Assembly (NCBI GenBank): GCA_965205275.1
Contig: OZ242168.1
Coordinates: 1,674,001 to 1,738,000 of the forward strand
Length of the DNA stretch: 64,000 nt
Reading direction: 5' to 3'
Source of the DNA: WTFY01 sp965205275
GTDB taxonomy: Bacteria; Pseudomonadota; Gammaproteobacteria; UBA4575
In this document: positions 1 to 9,664 of the stretch, piece by piece
Layout: each line of letters starts with the position of its first letter
Position numbering within the stretch: position 1 is the stretch's first letter
Position numbers and translations under genes: made by a program
Notes under the pieces: generated by a model
The model's input: the letters and a program-made list of their open reading frames with translations, nothing else
The model's database searches: none
Told to the model about the DNA's origin: nothing

Positions 1-216
1 CCGCGCCTGGGCATGGTGGTTGCGAAGCGCCACGCAAAACGGGCCGTGGACAGAAATACGGTAAAAAGAATCATCCGGGAAAGTTTTCGGATGAAGAAAA
101 CGGAATTGTCTGCAAACGACTACGTGGTGATACTGAAACGGCCGGTCAGGCCGGTATTGCGTGACCGGCTGGGACAGCAGTTAACCGGGCTTTGGGAAAA
201 ATGTACAAAAGCATAG
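1..216 (+). CDS. rnpA: Ribonuclease P protein component, 5'-truncated by window edge
   Basis: This is the C-terminal part of the protein subunit of RNase P, which helps the catalytic RNA cleave 5' leaders from pre-tRNAs. The reading frame is open from the first base, so the start lies outside the window. The signature RNR motif is visible as AVDRNTVKRIIRESFR, which contacts the RNA subunit. The stop overlaps the start of yidD, as in the conserved rpmH-rnpA-yidD-yidC cluster. Only the start is missing, because of the window edge; nothing suggests the gene is broken. Confidence 0.95.
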   Translation, partial: PRLGMVVAKRHAKRAVDRNTVKRIIRESFRMKKTELSANDYVVILKRPVRPVLRDRLGQQLTGLWEKCTKA

Positions 217-452
217 AGTCGATACTCTGCAAGGCGATCATCCTGGTGATCCGGGCGTACCGGTTCCTGTTCAGTCCCTGGCTGGGACAGCAGTGTCGCT
301 TCCATCCCACCTGTTCGGCCTATGCCATTGAAGCCATACAGTGCCACGGAGCCCTCCGCGGCACCTGGCTTGCCGTAAAACGCTTGGCCTGCTGTCATCC
401 ATGGCATGAAGGGGGCGTGGACCCGGTGCCGGCACGCAAGTCCCGTGGGTAA
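201..452 (+). CDS. yidD: Membrane protein insertion efficiency factor YidD
   Basis: Small (83 aa) membrane-associated protein that assists YidC-dependent insertion of inner-membrane proteins. It has an N-terminal amphipathic/hydrophobic stretch and the family hallmark CRFHPTCSAYA with its conserved cysteines and histidine. I chose the ATG at 201, preceded by GGGAAAA; an in-frame TTG at 192 is less likely. It overlaps the end of rnpA by 16 bases, and its stop overlaps the GTG start of yidC by 8 bases, which suggests translational coupling. Confidence 0.93.
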   Translation: MYKSIESILCKAIILVIRAYRFLFSPWLGQQCRFHPTCSAYAIEAIQCHGALRGTWLAVKRLACCHPWHEGGVDPVPARKSRG

Positions 453-2130
453 TCAGCGACTCTTTCTGTATATGGCACTGGCCTTTGTGCTGTATATGAT
501 CTGGCTGACGTGGCAAAGGGAACATGCGCTCCCCCCGCCGGTGGCCCAGGATACGCAACAGGCGCCCCTGCCCGGGGAGCATGACCCGGCCAACGCGCAG
601 GATCTTCCGGATATTCTGGAAGCTTTCGATGCGGACCCCCCGGAGGTCCTGGAAGAACCCGTAGCCCCCCGCCGGGAAATCGCCCGGAGCCGGCGCGTGC
701 AGGTCAAGACCGATGTCCTGGAGGTCGTCATTGACACCCGTGGCGGCGATATCCGCCAGCTTGATCTTCCGACGTACCCGGTTTCCCTGAAAAAGCAGGA
801 TCAGCCGTTCCAGCTGCTACACAGTGACAACAGGACCTATATCGCCCAGTCAGGCCTGCGCCATGATGCCCAGGGCGAGCCGACCGGGCTTTCCCTGGCC
901 CCCACGCATCATGCGATCTACTCGGCCGAACGCAGCCACTATGAGCTGGCCGACGGACAGGACCGCCTGGAGGCCAGGCTGGTATGGCACGGCGACAATG
1001 GAATTCAGGTGGAAAAAATCTTTACGTTCTACCGCGATGCCTTTGTGATCGATGTCACACACCGTGTGATCAACCGGGGGTCTTCCGCGTGGACCGGCCG
1101 GCAATATCAGCAATTGAGACACAGCCCCATCCCGGACAACCGCAGCTGGCTGCGCCTGCCGACCTATACCGGTACCGCGTATTACGATGGTGCATATCAC
1201 AAGTACCCGTTTGACGATATCGATGACGCCCCCTTCAACATGAGTGTTACCGGCGGCTGGACCGCCATGCTGCAGCACTATTTCGTCTCGGCCTGGGTCG
1301 CAGACCCCGAACAGGTAAACCGGTTTTACAGCAAGCGCGTAAAGGGCCCGGGTGAATCGCAATATCTGATCGGCATGCTGTCGCCGTCCAAAACGGTGCC
1401 GTCCGCCGGTCAGGCTGAATTCAAACGGCGGCTGTATGCCGGACCCAAACTGCAGCGGCGCATGGAAAAAATTGCACCTGGCCTGGACCTCAGTGTCGAC
1501 TATGGCATGTTTTCCATCCTTTCAAAACCGCTGTTCTGGCTGCTGGAGTGGTTTCACAAGCTTGTCGGGAACTGGGGGGTGGCCATCATACTGGTCACGG
1601 TAGCGGTCAAGCTGGTGTTTTTCAAATTGTCCGAAACCAGCTACAAGTCCATGGCGCGCATGCGCAAGATCCAGCCGCGGTTCAAGGCACTGCGTGAACG
1701 GTATGCGAACGACAAGCAAAAAATGAACCAGGCCGTGATGGAGATGTACAAGAAGGAAAAAATCAATCCGCTTGGAGGCTGTTTGCCCATCCTGGTACAA
1801 ATGCCCGTGTTCCTGGCCCTGTACTGGGTGCTGGTCGAAAGTGTCGAACTGCGCCAGGCGCCGTTCATGCTGTGGATCAATGATCTTTCCATACGGGACC
1901 CGATCTTTGTGCTGCCGCTGCTGATGGGCATCAGCATGTACTTCCAGTTCAAGCTGAACCCCACCCCGCCGGATCCTTTGCAGGCCAAGGTGTTTGCCAT
2001 GATGCCCATCATGATGACCGCCTTCATGGCCTTTTTCCCGGCCGGTCTGGTACTCTACTGGCTGATGAACAATGTACTGTCCATCGCACAGCAATACGTG
2101 ATTACAAGACGTATTGAAAAAGCGGACTAG
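445..2130 (+). CDS. yidC: Membrane protein insertase YidC
   Basis: Inner-membrane insertase that works alone or with SecYEG to insert and fold membrane proteins, including Fo subunits of the ATP synthase encoded downstream. The start is read as GTG at 445 because the protein then begins GNQRLFLYMALAF, matching the family N-terminus; an upstream ATG at 406 adds 13 residues that do not. The 561-aa product has a signal-anchor helix at about residues 5-22, a large periplasmic domain at about 45-345, and the Oxa1/YidC core of several helices in the C-terminal 200 residues. It overlaps yidD. Confidence 0.95.
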   Translation: MGNQRLFLYMALAFVLYMIWLTWQREHALPPPVAQDTQQAPLPGEHDPANAQDLPDILEAFDADPPEVLEEPVAPRREIARSRRVQVKTDVLEVVIDTRGGDIRQLDLPTYPVSLKKQDQPFQLLHSDNRTYIAQSGLRHDAQGEPTGLSLAPTHHAIYSAERSHYELADGQDRLEARLVWHGDNGIQVEKIFTFYRDAFVIDVTHRVINRGSSAWTGRQYQQLRHSPIPDNRSWLRLPTYTGTAYYDGAYHKYPFDDIDDAPFNMSVTGGWTAMLQHYFVSAWVADPEQVNRFYSKRVKGPGESQYLIGMLSPSKTVPSAGQAEFKRRLYAGPKLQRRMEKIAPGLDLSVDYGMFSILSKPLFWLLEWFHKLVGNWGVAIILVTVAVKLVFFKLSETSYKSMARMRKIQPRFKALRERYANDKQKMNQAVMEMYKKEKINPLGGCLPILVQMPVFLALYWVLVESVELRQAPFMLWINDLSIRDPIFVLPLLMGISMYFQFKLNPTPPDPLQAKVFAMMPIMMTAFMAFFPAGLVLYWLMNNVLSIAQQYVITRRIEKAD

Positions 2131-2168
2131 CAGGCATGTGCCCCTGCCCCTGACGTAAGGGCACCGTT

Positions 2169-3512
2169 TTGCCCAGCACCCTCCCGCCCCCCTCCGATCC
2201 AATCTGTGCCGTGGCCACGCCCCCCGGGCGCGGGGCCCTGGCCGTGGTGCGGTTGTCCGGGCACGGGGCCTTGGACATTGCCGGGCGGGTTACGCACCAG
2301 GAACTGCTCCCGCGCAAGGCAACCTGTACGGGGTTCCATGACCGCCAGGGCGAGTTGATCGACCAGGGTATCGCGATCTGTTTCCAGGCGCCGGCATCGT
2401 TTACGGGCGAAGACCTGGTCGAGTTCCATTGTCATGGCAACCCCGTCGTGTGTGACCTGCTTCTCGATACGCTGTGCGCGCAGGGCGCACGGCTGGCCGA
2501 ACCCGGCGAGTTCAGCCTGCGTGCTTTTGTAAACGACAAGATCGACCTGACCCAGGCCGAGGCCATTGCCGACCTGATTGCCAGCACCACCGAGCAGGGC
2601 GTACGCCTGGCCAATCGCTCTTTGCAGGGAGCGTTCTCGCAGCGGATACAACGGGTATTGACCCGGCTGGTTTCAGTACGGGCCGGGGTCGAGGCCCATC
2701 TCGATTTCCCCGATGAGGACCTTGATGTGCAGCAAAGCCGGCACCTCCAGGGACAGCTGGGGGAGGTGGATACGGACATCACGCTGCTTTTGCAGCAGGC
2801 CCAGTCGGGCGAACGCCTGCACACCGGAGCCACTCTCGCCATCGTCGGGCCGCCCAATGTCGGCAAATCGAGTCTGATCAATGCGCTGGCACAGAGTGAG
2901 ATCGCGATCGTGACCCCGGTCCCCGGTACCACGCGCGACCCGGTCGCGGCCGACATTGAAATCCAGGGAATGCCGGTGCGTCTGGTGGATACGGCAGGGA
3001 TACGCGAAACCCGGGACGAGATCGAGTTGCAGGGAATCGAGCGAACCCGCCGTACCCTGGCCCAGGTGGATCTCGTTTTATGGCTGGACGACGTCTCGCA
3101 ACCCGGCCCGGCCTGCGCCTCCCTGGACGGCGTGGACGCGGCCAAGGTGATCCGGGTGCATAACAAGATTGACCTGATCGCCCGGGAGGTTGAGGTGGGT
3201 GAAAATGAGATCTACCTGTCCGTCAAGACGGCTTCGGGCATGGAGGACCTGGTTGACCTGATTCGCCACCGGTTGCTGGGTCGCGAACAGGGCAGTACCC
3301 CTTTTCTGGCGCGCAGGCGTCACCGGGTTGCCCTGCAACGGACCCAGGCCCATATCCAGGCGGCGATACAGGGCCTCCACCGGTCGACCGACCTGGAGCT
3401 TGCGAGCGAAGACCTGCGTCTGGCCCAGCAGGCCCTTGGGGAAGTTACGGGGGCGTTCAGCTCTGACGACTTGTTGGGCAGCATCTTCAGTGAATTCTGT
3501 ATCGGAAAGTAG
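2169..3512 (+). CDS. mnmE: tRNA modification GTPase MnmE
   Basis: With MnmG it forms the complex that installs the 5-carboxymethylaminomethyl group on wobble uridine 34 of certain tRNAs. The 447-aa protein has the N-terminal folate-binding domain (ATPPGRGALAVVRLSG near residue 17), a G domain with P-loop GPPNVGKS at 227-234, DTAG at 274-277 and NKID, and the C-terminal CIGK motif with the catalytic cysteine. Translation probably starts at TTG 2169: an in-frame stop lies at 2151 and GTAAGG sits 8 bases upstream, so no other start fits. It is followed by its partner mnmG. Confidence 0.95.
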   Translation: MPSTLPPPSDPICAVATPPGRGALAVVRLSGHGALDIAGRVTHQELLPRKATCTGFHDRQGELIDQGIAICFQAPASFTGEDLVEFHCHGNPVVCDLLLDTLCAQGARLAEPGEFSLRAFVNDKIDLTQAEAIADLIASTTEQGVRLANRSLQGAFSQRIQRVLTRLVSVRAGVEAHLDFPDEDLDVQQSRHLQGQLGEVDTDITLLLQQAQSGERLHTGATLAIVGPPNVGKSSLINALAQSEIAIVTPVPGTTRDPVAADIEIQGMPVRLVDTAGIRETRDEIELQGIERTRRTLAQVDLVLWLDDVSQPGPACASLDGVDAAKVIRVHNKIDLIAREVEVGENEIYLSVKTASGMEDLVDLIRHRLLGREQGSTPFLARRRHRVALQRTQAHIQAAIQGLHRSTDLELASEDLRLAQQALGEVTGAFSSDDLLGSIFSEFCIGK

Positions 3513-3567
3513 TCGAGTCCTGGTGCGGTGTCCAGTACAATGAGGGGTACAGACAGGAATACCTTCC

Positions 3568-5460
3568 ATGAGCCCATTCAGCCAGCACTATGACGTGATT
3601 GTGATCGGCGGCGGACATGCCGGAACCGAGGCTGCCCTTGTGGCGGCCCGGATGGGCAGCCGTACGTTGCTGGTAACCCACAACATCGAGACCATCGGGC
3701 AGATGAGCTGCAACCCTGCCATCGGCGGGATCGGCAAGAGCCATCTGGTCCGGGAAATCGATGCCATGGGAGGCGCCATGGCCCTGGCGGCCGACCGGGC
3801 CGGCATCCAGTTCCGTATCCTGAATTCGCGCAAGGGGCCGGCCGTGCGCGCTACGCGGGCCCAGACCGACCGGGTGCTGTACCGGGCCGCCATCCGCCAG
3901 CAGGTCGAAAACCAGGCCCGCCTGCAGGTCTTCCAGCAGCCGGTAGAGGACCTGATCATCGAGCAGGACGCTGTCCGTGGCGTGCTTACCCAGACCGGGC
4001 TCAGGTTTTATGCCGGGGCCGTGGTGCTGACGGCGGGCACATTTTTGGGCGGCAAGATCCATCTGGGGGCCACCCAATATGCCGCCGGACGTGCGGGGGA
4101 CCCTCCGGCCCTGACGCTGGCACAGCGCCTGCGTGAACGGCCCTTCCGTGTCGGGCGCCTGAAGACCGGCACGCCGCCCCGCCTGGACGGGCGCAGCATC
4201 GATTACAGCCGGATGGAACCCCAGCCGGGGGACACACCCACCCCGGTGTTTTCGTTTGCAGGCACCCGCGAGATGCACCCGCAACAGGTCAACTGCCACA
4301 TCGCGTACACCAATGAAGCCACGCACACCATGATCCGCCAGGACCTGCATCGTTCGCCTATGTACAACGGCAGCATCGAGAGTGTGGGCCCGCGGTACTG
4401 TCCTTCCATAGAAGACAAGATCACCCGTTTTGCCGACCGTTCGCAGCATCAGATCTTTGTGGAACCGGAAGGGCTGCAGACCCATGAGGTGTATCCGAAC
4501 GGACTCTCGACCAGTTTGCCGTATGAAACGCAGTGCCGGTTTGTGCGCTCGATAGAAGGGTTTGAAAACGCGCATATCACGCGACCCGGGTATGCGATTG
4601 AATACGATTTCTTCGATCCTCGCGACCTGCAGCCCAGTCTGCAGACCCGGGCCATCCGGGGGTTGTATTTTGCCGGTCAGATCAACGGCACCACGGGTTA
4701 TGAGGAAGCCGCGGCCCAGGGCCTGCTGGCCGGCATCAATGCGGCACGCCAGGTGCAGGACAAGGAAGCCTGGGTGGTGCGCCGTGACGAGGCCTATATC
4801 GGCGTCATGGTGGATGATCTGGTTACGCGGGGCACCCTGGAGCCGTACCGCATGTTTACCAGCCGGGCCGAATTTCGTCTGATCCTGCGCCAGGACAATG
4901 CGGATCTGCGTCTCAGTGAGACCGCGTACCGGCTGGGCTGCCTGCCCGAAGCCCGGTGGCGGGCCTTTGCGCGCAAGCGGGAGGCCATCGAACAACAGAC
5001 CCGGCACCTGCAGGAGACGTATATCCAGCCGAACCCGGCGCAGGCACAGCACTGCCGGGAGGTGCTGGGCCGCGAACTCAAGCACGAATACAGCCTGTAT
5101 GAGCTGCTGCGAAGACCGGAAACGGACCTGCAGATGCTGCGCCAGCTGGCTCCCGGGGACCTGGGCGATATCGCCCCGGAGGTGGCCGAACAGATCGAGA
5201 TCCAGGCCCGGTACGCGGGCTATATCGAGCGCCAGAACACCCAGGCCCGGCACCTCTCGCAACAGGAACATGTCAGGTTGCCGGAGGATCTGGAGTATGT
5301 CTCGATCACCGGATTGTCCAGTGAAGCCCGCCAGAAACTGGCACAGATCCGTCCCCGGACCCTGGGCCAGGCGGCTAGGATTCCGGGCATCACGCCGGCA
5401 GCCCTGTCTTTGTTACTGGTTCATCTGAAGGCGTGTGAACGGTTGAAGCAAAGTGCCTGA
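3568..5460 (+). CDS. mnmG: tRNA uridine 5-carboxymethylaminomethyl synthesis enzyme MnmG (GidA)
   Basis: FAD-dependent partner of MnmE in wobble-uridine modification. The 630-aa length is typical. The N-terminal dinucleotide-binding motif GGGHAGTEAA begins at residue 14, followed by the family signature SCNPAIGGIGKSHL and, near the centre, GQINGTTGYEEAAAQG. The C-terminal helical domain binds MnmE and tRNA. It starts at ATG 3568, 55 bases after mnmE, in the conserved mnmE-mnmG-rsmG order. Confidence 0.96.
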   Translation: MSPFSQHYDVIVIGGGHAGTEAALVAARMGSRTLLVTHNIETIGQMSCNPAIGGIGKSHLVREIDAMGGAMALAADRAGIQFRILNSRKGPAVRATRAQTDRVLYRAAIRQQVENQARLQVFQQPVEDLIIEQDAVRGVLTQTGLRFYAGAVVLTAGTFLGGKIHLGATQYAAGRAGDPPALTLAQRLRERPFRVGRLKTGTPPRLDGRSIDYSRMEPQPGDTPTPVFSFAGTREMHPQQVNCHIAYTNEATHTMIRQDLHRSPMYNGSIESVGPRYCPSIEDKITRFADRSQHQIFVEPEGLQTHEVYPNGLSTSLPYETQCRFVRSIEGFENAHITRPGYAIEYDFFDPRDLQPSLQTRAIRGLYFAGQINGTTGYEEAAAQGLLAGINAARQVQDKEAWVVRRDEAYIGVMVDDLVTRGTLEPYRMFTSRAEFRLILRQDNADLRLSETAYRLGCLPEARWRAFARKREAIEQQTRHLQETYIQPNPAQAQHCREVLGRELKHEYSLYELLRRPETDLQMLRQLAPGDLGDIAPEVAEQIEIQARYAGYIERQNTQARHLSQQEHVRLPEDLEYVSITGLSSEARQKLAQIRPRTLGQAARIPGITPAALSLLLVHLKACERLKQSA

Positions 5461-5492
5461 GTCCGGCTGTCCCCTTGAATCACAACCCGGTC

Positions 5493-6110
5493 ATGGATGA
5501 TGGGCGGATGCTTGAGGCCGGCCTCCGGCAGCTGCAGGTTCCGGCGGATGCCTCCCAGAGGAAGGCGCTGTTACAGTTTGTCCGGCTGCTGCAAAAGTGG
5601 AACCGGGCCTATAATCTCACTGCGGTGAGCGGGACAGAAGCGATCATCAGCCGGCACATTTTTGACAGTCTGACGGCGGTCCCGTATATCGGGGGCCGTC
5701 GCGTGATCGATGTCGGCAGCGGGGCCGGGCTTCCCGGAATTCCGCTGGCGATCGTATGCCGGGACAAGGAATTTCTGTTGCTGGATGCCAAGGCCAAAAA
5801 AACCCGGTTCATTCAGCAGAGCGTCATTGAAATCGGGCTGAAAAACGTTCAGGTGTGCCAGCAAAGGGTCGAACAGTACGTGCCGCCGCACGGGTTTGAT
5901 ACGGTGGTGAGCCGCGCCTTTGCGTCCGTTGAAAAACTGCTTGCATCAGTGGGTCATCTGCTTGTCCGGGGCCGGGTGGTCATCATGCTCGGCAAACAGG
6001 CCCGGCTTCAGGGCCTGCCTTCGGGGTACCGCCTGACGGGGGTATACCCGGTACGCATTCCGGACATTGATGCAAGCCGGCATATCGCAATGGTCGAGAA
6101 GAACGCATGA
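5493..6110 (+). CDS. rsmG: 16S rRNA (guanine-N7) methyltransferase RsmG (GidB)
   Basis: S-adenosylmethionine-dependent enzyme that methylates G527 of 16S rRNA. The Rossmann SAM loop reads VIDVGSGAGLPGIPLAI, and the N-terminal helix holds the family's QKWNRAYNLTAV. The start is uncertain: I favour ATG 5493 (205 aa, close to the usual length), but TTG 5475 and ATG 5508 are possible and none has a strong ribosome site. Its stop overlaps the parA start (ATGA), as is common at the gid-par junction. Confidence 0.92.
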   Translation: MDDGRMLEAGLRQLQVPADASQRKALLQFVRLLQKWNRAYNLTAVSGTEAIISRHIFDSLTAVPYIGGRRVIDVGSGAGLPGIPLAIVCRDKEFLLLDAKAKKTRFIQQSVIEIGLKNVQVCQQRVEQYVPPHGFDTVVSRAFASVEKLLASVGHLLVRGRVVIMLGKQARLQGLPSGYRLTGVYPVRIPDIDASRHIAMVEKNA

Positions 6111-6895
6111 AAACGGTTTCCGTGACGAACCAGAAAGGGGGGGTGGGCAAAACCACCACCTCAGTGAATCTGGCGGCGTCCATGGTTACCGTGCGGCGTA
6201 CCGTGCTGCTCATTGATCTCGACCCGCAGGGCAATGCAACCACGGGTTCCGGTGTGGACAAGCGCACGGTGGAAAAAACCACGGCACAGGTGTTGCTGAA
6301 CGAAGCTTCCGCAGGCGAATGCATCGTCCGGGGCTGCAAGGGGGGCTATGACCTGATGCCCGGCAATGAACAGCTCACCACGGCTGAAGTGAAGCTGCTG
6401 GAACTTCAGGAGCGGGAGTTCAGGTTACGCGAGGCCCTGCGGGAGACGCAGGGCCGGTATGACTATGTCTTTATCGACTGCCCGCCTGCGCTGAACATGC
6501 TCACACTCAATGGCCTGGTGGCCGCCGACAGCGTCATCATTCCGATGCAATGCGAATACTACGCGCTCGAAGGGCTGTCTGCCCTGATGCAGACCATCGA
6601 ACGGGTCCGCATGAGAGCCAACCCGGGACTCAGGATCGAGGGCCTGCTGCGCACCATGTTTGACTCGCGCAACAACCTGGCCAACGATGTCTCCACCCAG
6701 CTTACCTCGCATTTCGGTGAAAGTGTCTACCGCACCATCATCCCCCGTAACGTCACCCTGGCGGAAGCACCGAGTCACGGCTTGCCGGTGTTGCTGTATG
6801 ATGAGCACTCGCGAGGGGCCCTGGCCTATCTCAATCTGGCCAGCGAAATACTGAGACGCAACGAAGAGCACGAGGCGCAAAGGTCTTACCCGTAG
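6107..6895 (+). CDS. parA: Chromosome partitioning ATPase ParA (Soj)
   Basis: Walker-type ATPase that, with ParB, segregates the origin region. The 262-aa protein begins with the deviant Walker A motif QKGGVGKTTT at residues 9-18, with the signature lysine, and then LLIDLDPQGNAT and FIDCPPALNMLT. Its length and position right after rsmG identify it as the chromosomal Soj type and not a plasmid ParA. It overlaps rsmG by 4 bases and is followed 27 bases later by parB. Confidence 0.96.
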   Translation: MKTVSVTNQKGGVGKTTTSVNLAASMVTVRRTVLLIDLDPQGNATTGSGVDKRTVEKTTAQVLLNEASAGECIVRGCKGGYDLMPGNEQLTTAEVKLLELQEREFRLREALRETQGRYDYVFIDCPPALNMLTLNGLVAADSVIIPMQCEYYALEGLSALMQTIERVRMRANPGLRIEGLLRTMFDSRNNLANDVSTQLTSHFGESVYRTIIPRNVTLAEAPSHGLPVLLYDEHSRGALAYLNLASEILRRNEEHEAQRSYP

Positions 6896-6922
6896 GGAGC
6901 CATTCAATACAGGCAGTCATCT

Positions 6923-7822
6923 ATGTCAAAGAAAAAACGAGGATTGGGAGCGCTGGGGGTCGATGTACTGCTGAGTGCCACCAGTCGCGGACCAGAACAC
7001 GGGGCGGGTGGGGCCTCCCTGCACAATCTGCCGGTCGAGCGGATATGCCGCAGTCCGTTCCAGCCACGCAAGGCGATGGAGCCCGGGGCGCTGGAGGCCC
7101 TGGCGGACTCCATCCGCCGCCAGGGTCTGGTGCAGCCCGTCGTGGTGCGCCGGGTTGCGGATGAATACCAGCTCATTGCGGGCGAACGCCGCTGGCGGGC
7201 GGCTCAACAGGCGGGATTGCAGGAAATTCCTGCGGTGATCCAGGAGGCAAGCGATCAGGAAGCGGCTGCCATCGCACTGATTGAAAACCTGCAGCGCGAA
7301 GACCTGAATCCGCTGGAAGAGGCGCGCGCCTTTTCAAGCCTGATCGAGAACTTCAATCTTACGCACCAGCAAGTAGGCGAGGCCGTGGGCCGTTCCCGGG
7401 CCTCGGTCAGCAACAGTCTGCGCCTGCTGGCCCTGCCCGGGGCGGTCCAGGAAATGTTGAATCAGGGCCACATCGAGATGGGTCATGCACGTGCCCTGCT
7501 CGCCCTGAATGAGCCGGATCAGCTCTCCGTAGCGCAAACGGTGATCCGGCGCAAACTGTCCGTGCGGGCGACCGAGGAACGGGTCAAGCGGATTCAGTCC
7601 GGCCACGCGGGGTCCGGGCGCGGCGTGACCCGCCCGGACCCGGATATCGTGCATATGGAACAGAAACTCTCGGACCGGCTCGGTGCCGGCGTCAAGATCC
7701 GGCACTACCGCAACGGCAGCGGTCAGGTGTCAATACGCTATGCCAGCCTGGATGAGTTCGGCGGTATCGTCGAGAAACTGATCCCGGAGCAGGATACAGA
7801 TTCCCTGAGTACGGATCCGTAA
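6923..7822 (+). CDS. parB: Chromosome partitioning protein ParB (Spo0J)
   Basis: CTP-dependent DNA-clamp protein that binds parS near the origin and stimulates ParA. The 299-aa protein carries the N-terminal ParB/Sulfiredoxin-like domain with LIAGERRWRAA (GxRR box), then a helix-turn-helix region around ALIENLQREDLNPLEEA and VGEAVGRSRASVSNSLR, and a short C-terminal dimerisation domain. I found no perfect parS (TGTTTCACGTGAAACA) in the window by eye, so the sites are probably elsewhere. Confidence 0.95.
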   Translation: MSKKKRGLGALGVDVLLSATSRGPEHGAGGASLHNLPVERICRSPFQPRKAMEPGALEALADSIRRQGLVQPVVVRRVADEYQLIAGERRWRAAQQAGLQEIPAVIQEASDQEAAAIALIENLQREDLNPLEEARAFSSLIENFNLTHQQVGEAVGRSRASVSNSLRLLALPGAVQEMLNQGHIEMGHARALLALNEPDQLSVAQTVIRRKLSVRATEERVKRIQSGHAGSGRGVTRPDPDIVHMEQKLSDRLGAGVKIRHYRNGSGQVSIRYASLDEFGGIVEKLIPEQDTDSLSTDP

Positions 7823-8278
7823 AAGGCACGCCCAACAAGGTTCACCAATATCCGGCAGTTCTCTGAAGGAATGCCCTGTGCGGGCCGTTGAATCGAGCCG
7901 CCCGGGACTGCCTTTGTATTACTCGTGTCAGCAGGCCTGACCGCAGAGGCATAACCTAAGCATAATTTAATAGTATGAGTATTATAAGATAAACTTATAC
8001 TAGATAGAAAGGTTTTGGTTCTGCTCTCTCCATGTAGCTGTTAGGGTACTCCGCTTCCCAAAGGGCCATCCTGCTGCAGTCAATATTCAAGAAAAATGTC
8101 ATGTAAGGCACGCGTAATTCACCTTCTCCGACACAGGGGGGCGAAGGATCTCTAACACCCTTCCGGTAACGGCAGATTACGCACTTATGACTCCTGAAAT
8201 CCTTCCTCCCGTGCAGGGACTGCACGATCATTGTGCCGATTCGGTTCAACTTTACCGGCAACCCGGAAAGAAGCCGGC
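7823..8278. other. Intergenic stretch between parB and the inserted haloperoxidase gene
   Basis: This 456-base stretch has no convincing gene. Its middle (about 7955-8010) is strikingly AT-rich compared with the flanks and contains TATAAG- and TATACT-like hexamers that could act as -10 boxes. A short hairpin GTGCAG-GGA-CTGCAC lies near 8211-8225. An antisense open frame crosses the region but has no recognisable domain or good start. Confidence 0.5.
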
Positions 8279-9660
8279 ATGAACTATTCGAGAAGACGGT
8301 TTCTGGCAGCGGTTGCCGCCGCATATGCCGTTCCGATAGCCGGGTGTGTCAGTCCCTACGGGCACAGGGCGTCCTATGCCACCCAGATTCTGCAGCCCCA
8401 CCCCAATACCGGAACACCGTCTTTCACTGGGCGGATGTGGCCCTGCAGCAGGTGCGCAACCAGAGGGTCCTGCCCCCCCGGGCGGCCTACAACTACGGCC
8501 TGACCCTGGCCGCCGGGTTTCTTGCTGCGAACGGAATTGAGCAGACCTACGATGAATCCTTCGGCATAGGGGCCGGCCCGCGCGGCGCCGACCCGGAAGT
8601 CGCCTATGGCGTTGCGTTTGCGACGGCAGCCGAGGAAGCATTTCAGCAGCCTTTCTTCTTCGAACGGGCGGCGTTCGTAGACCGTTTCCCTGAGGGTGAG
8701 GCCAAATCCCTCGGGGTTGAGTGGGGCCGTGAAGTCGGTCTCCGGGTGCTCAGGATGCGGACCGATGACGGGTCCGAGCCCAGCGAGGTGAACTATTATC
8801 TCGGCCGCTACAAGCGGCGCACGGATTCGTTGCGGTGGCGCCCCACCGGTCCGTTCTACAGTGCCCGGCCGGGCCCGGCGTTTGCCTCGTTCGACCGTGC
8901 TCTGTTTCCGGGTCACGGCCAGATCAAGCCCTGGACGATGAAAAGCGGTTCGCAGTTTCGCGTGCCGGATTTTCTCGACCCGGCGAGTCCGGAATTTGCC
9001 GAGCAATTCGATACCACCCGTCGCCTCGGGGGGGAAGACAGTACCGTTCGAACCGCCGATGAGTCGCAGATTGCGTTGTTCTGGGAAGACGGCCCCTGGG
9101 GGATTACGCCGCCTGGACATTTCATCTATATCGCCATGCAGCTCCTGCAGGACCGTGGGCTCAGCTTTATTGAGCTTGCCCGCGCCTTTGCCCTGATCGG
9201 CATGACGCAGTGCGATGCCTCGATCAGCGCGTGGGACAACAAGTACCATTACGATATCGTCCGTCCGGAAAGCGCCATTCGCGTTCGTGCGCCAAGGTTT
9301 GGAAACCCGGACCCGCGGGTAGCCCTGCAGCCTGACTGGCGCAGCTATATTCCGACCCCGGAGTTTCCCTGCTACACATCGGGTCATTCCACGTTTGGTG
9401 CCGCCGCCGCCGAGATGATTGCGCTGAATCATGGCCGTGACGACCTTTCGTTCTCGGGCCGCTCGCCCGACGAGGTGATATGGCCACAGTTAAAGGGCGT
9501 CACCCGACACTGGACCAGCCTGAGCCATATGGCGGAAGAAAACGGAAAGAGCCGAATCTACGGCGGCGTTCACTGGGGTGTCGACGATACCGAGGCAATG
9601 AAGGCTGGCCGCGCGATTGCCCGGCAGGCCTTCCGTTCTACCTTTCCGGAAAAGGCCTGA
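8279..9660 (+). pseudogene. Vanadium-dependent haloperoxidase-like (PAP2 superfamily) lipoprotein, frameshifted
   Basis: The body of the protein matches vanadium haloperoxidase/acid-phosphatase folds: KYHYDIVRPESAIR, the TSGHS loop (CYTSGHSTFGAAAAEM), and SRIYGGVHWGVDDTE with the vanadate/phosphate-contacting Arg and His. The natural N-terminus, from ATG 8279, is a twin-arginine signal (SRRRFLAAVAAA) ending in a lipobox-like PIAGC, but it is in a different frame from the enzyme body. The frames join if one C is missing in the C-rich tract 8396-8404, giving a product of about 460 aa. This may be a sequencing error in a homopolymer or a real inactivating mutation. The downstream body is otherwise uninterrupted. 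The predicted location is the periplasm or a membrane anchor. Confidence 0.8.
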
Positions 9661-9664
9661 AGCC

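Noticed and set aside
3487..5271. Very long open frame on the minus strand across mnmG
   Set aside because: It is the mirror of a clearly coding GC-rich gene on the other strand; its translation has no recognisable domain and no signal of its own.
6107..8278. parS sites or an origin of replication near parAB
   Set aside because: No perfect parS and no cluster of DnaA boxes was found; the isolated TTATCCATA near 36814 differs from consensus and stands alone.
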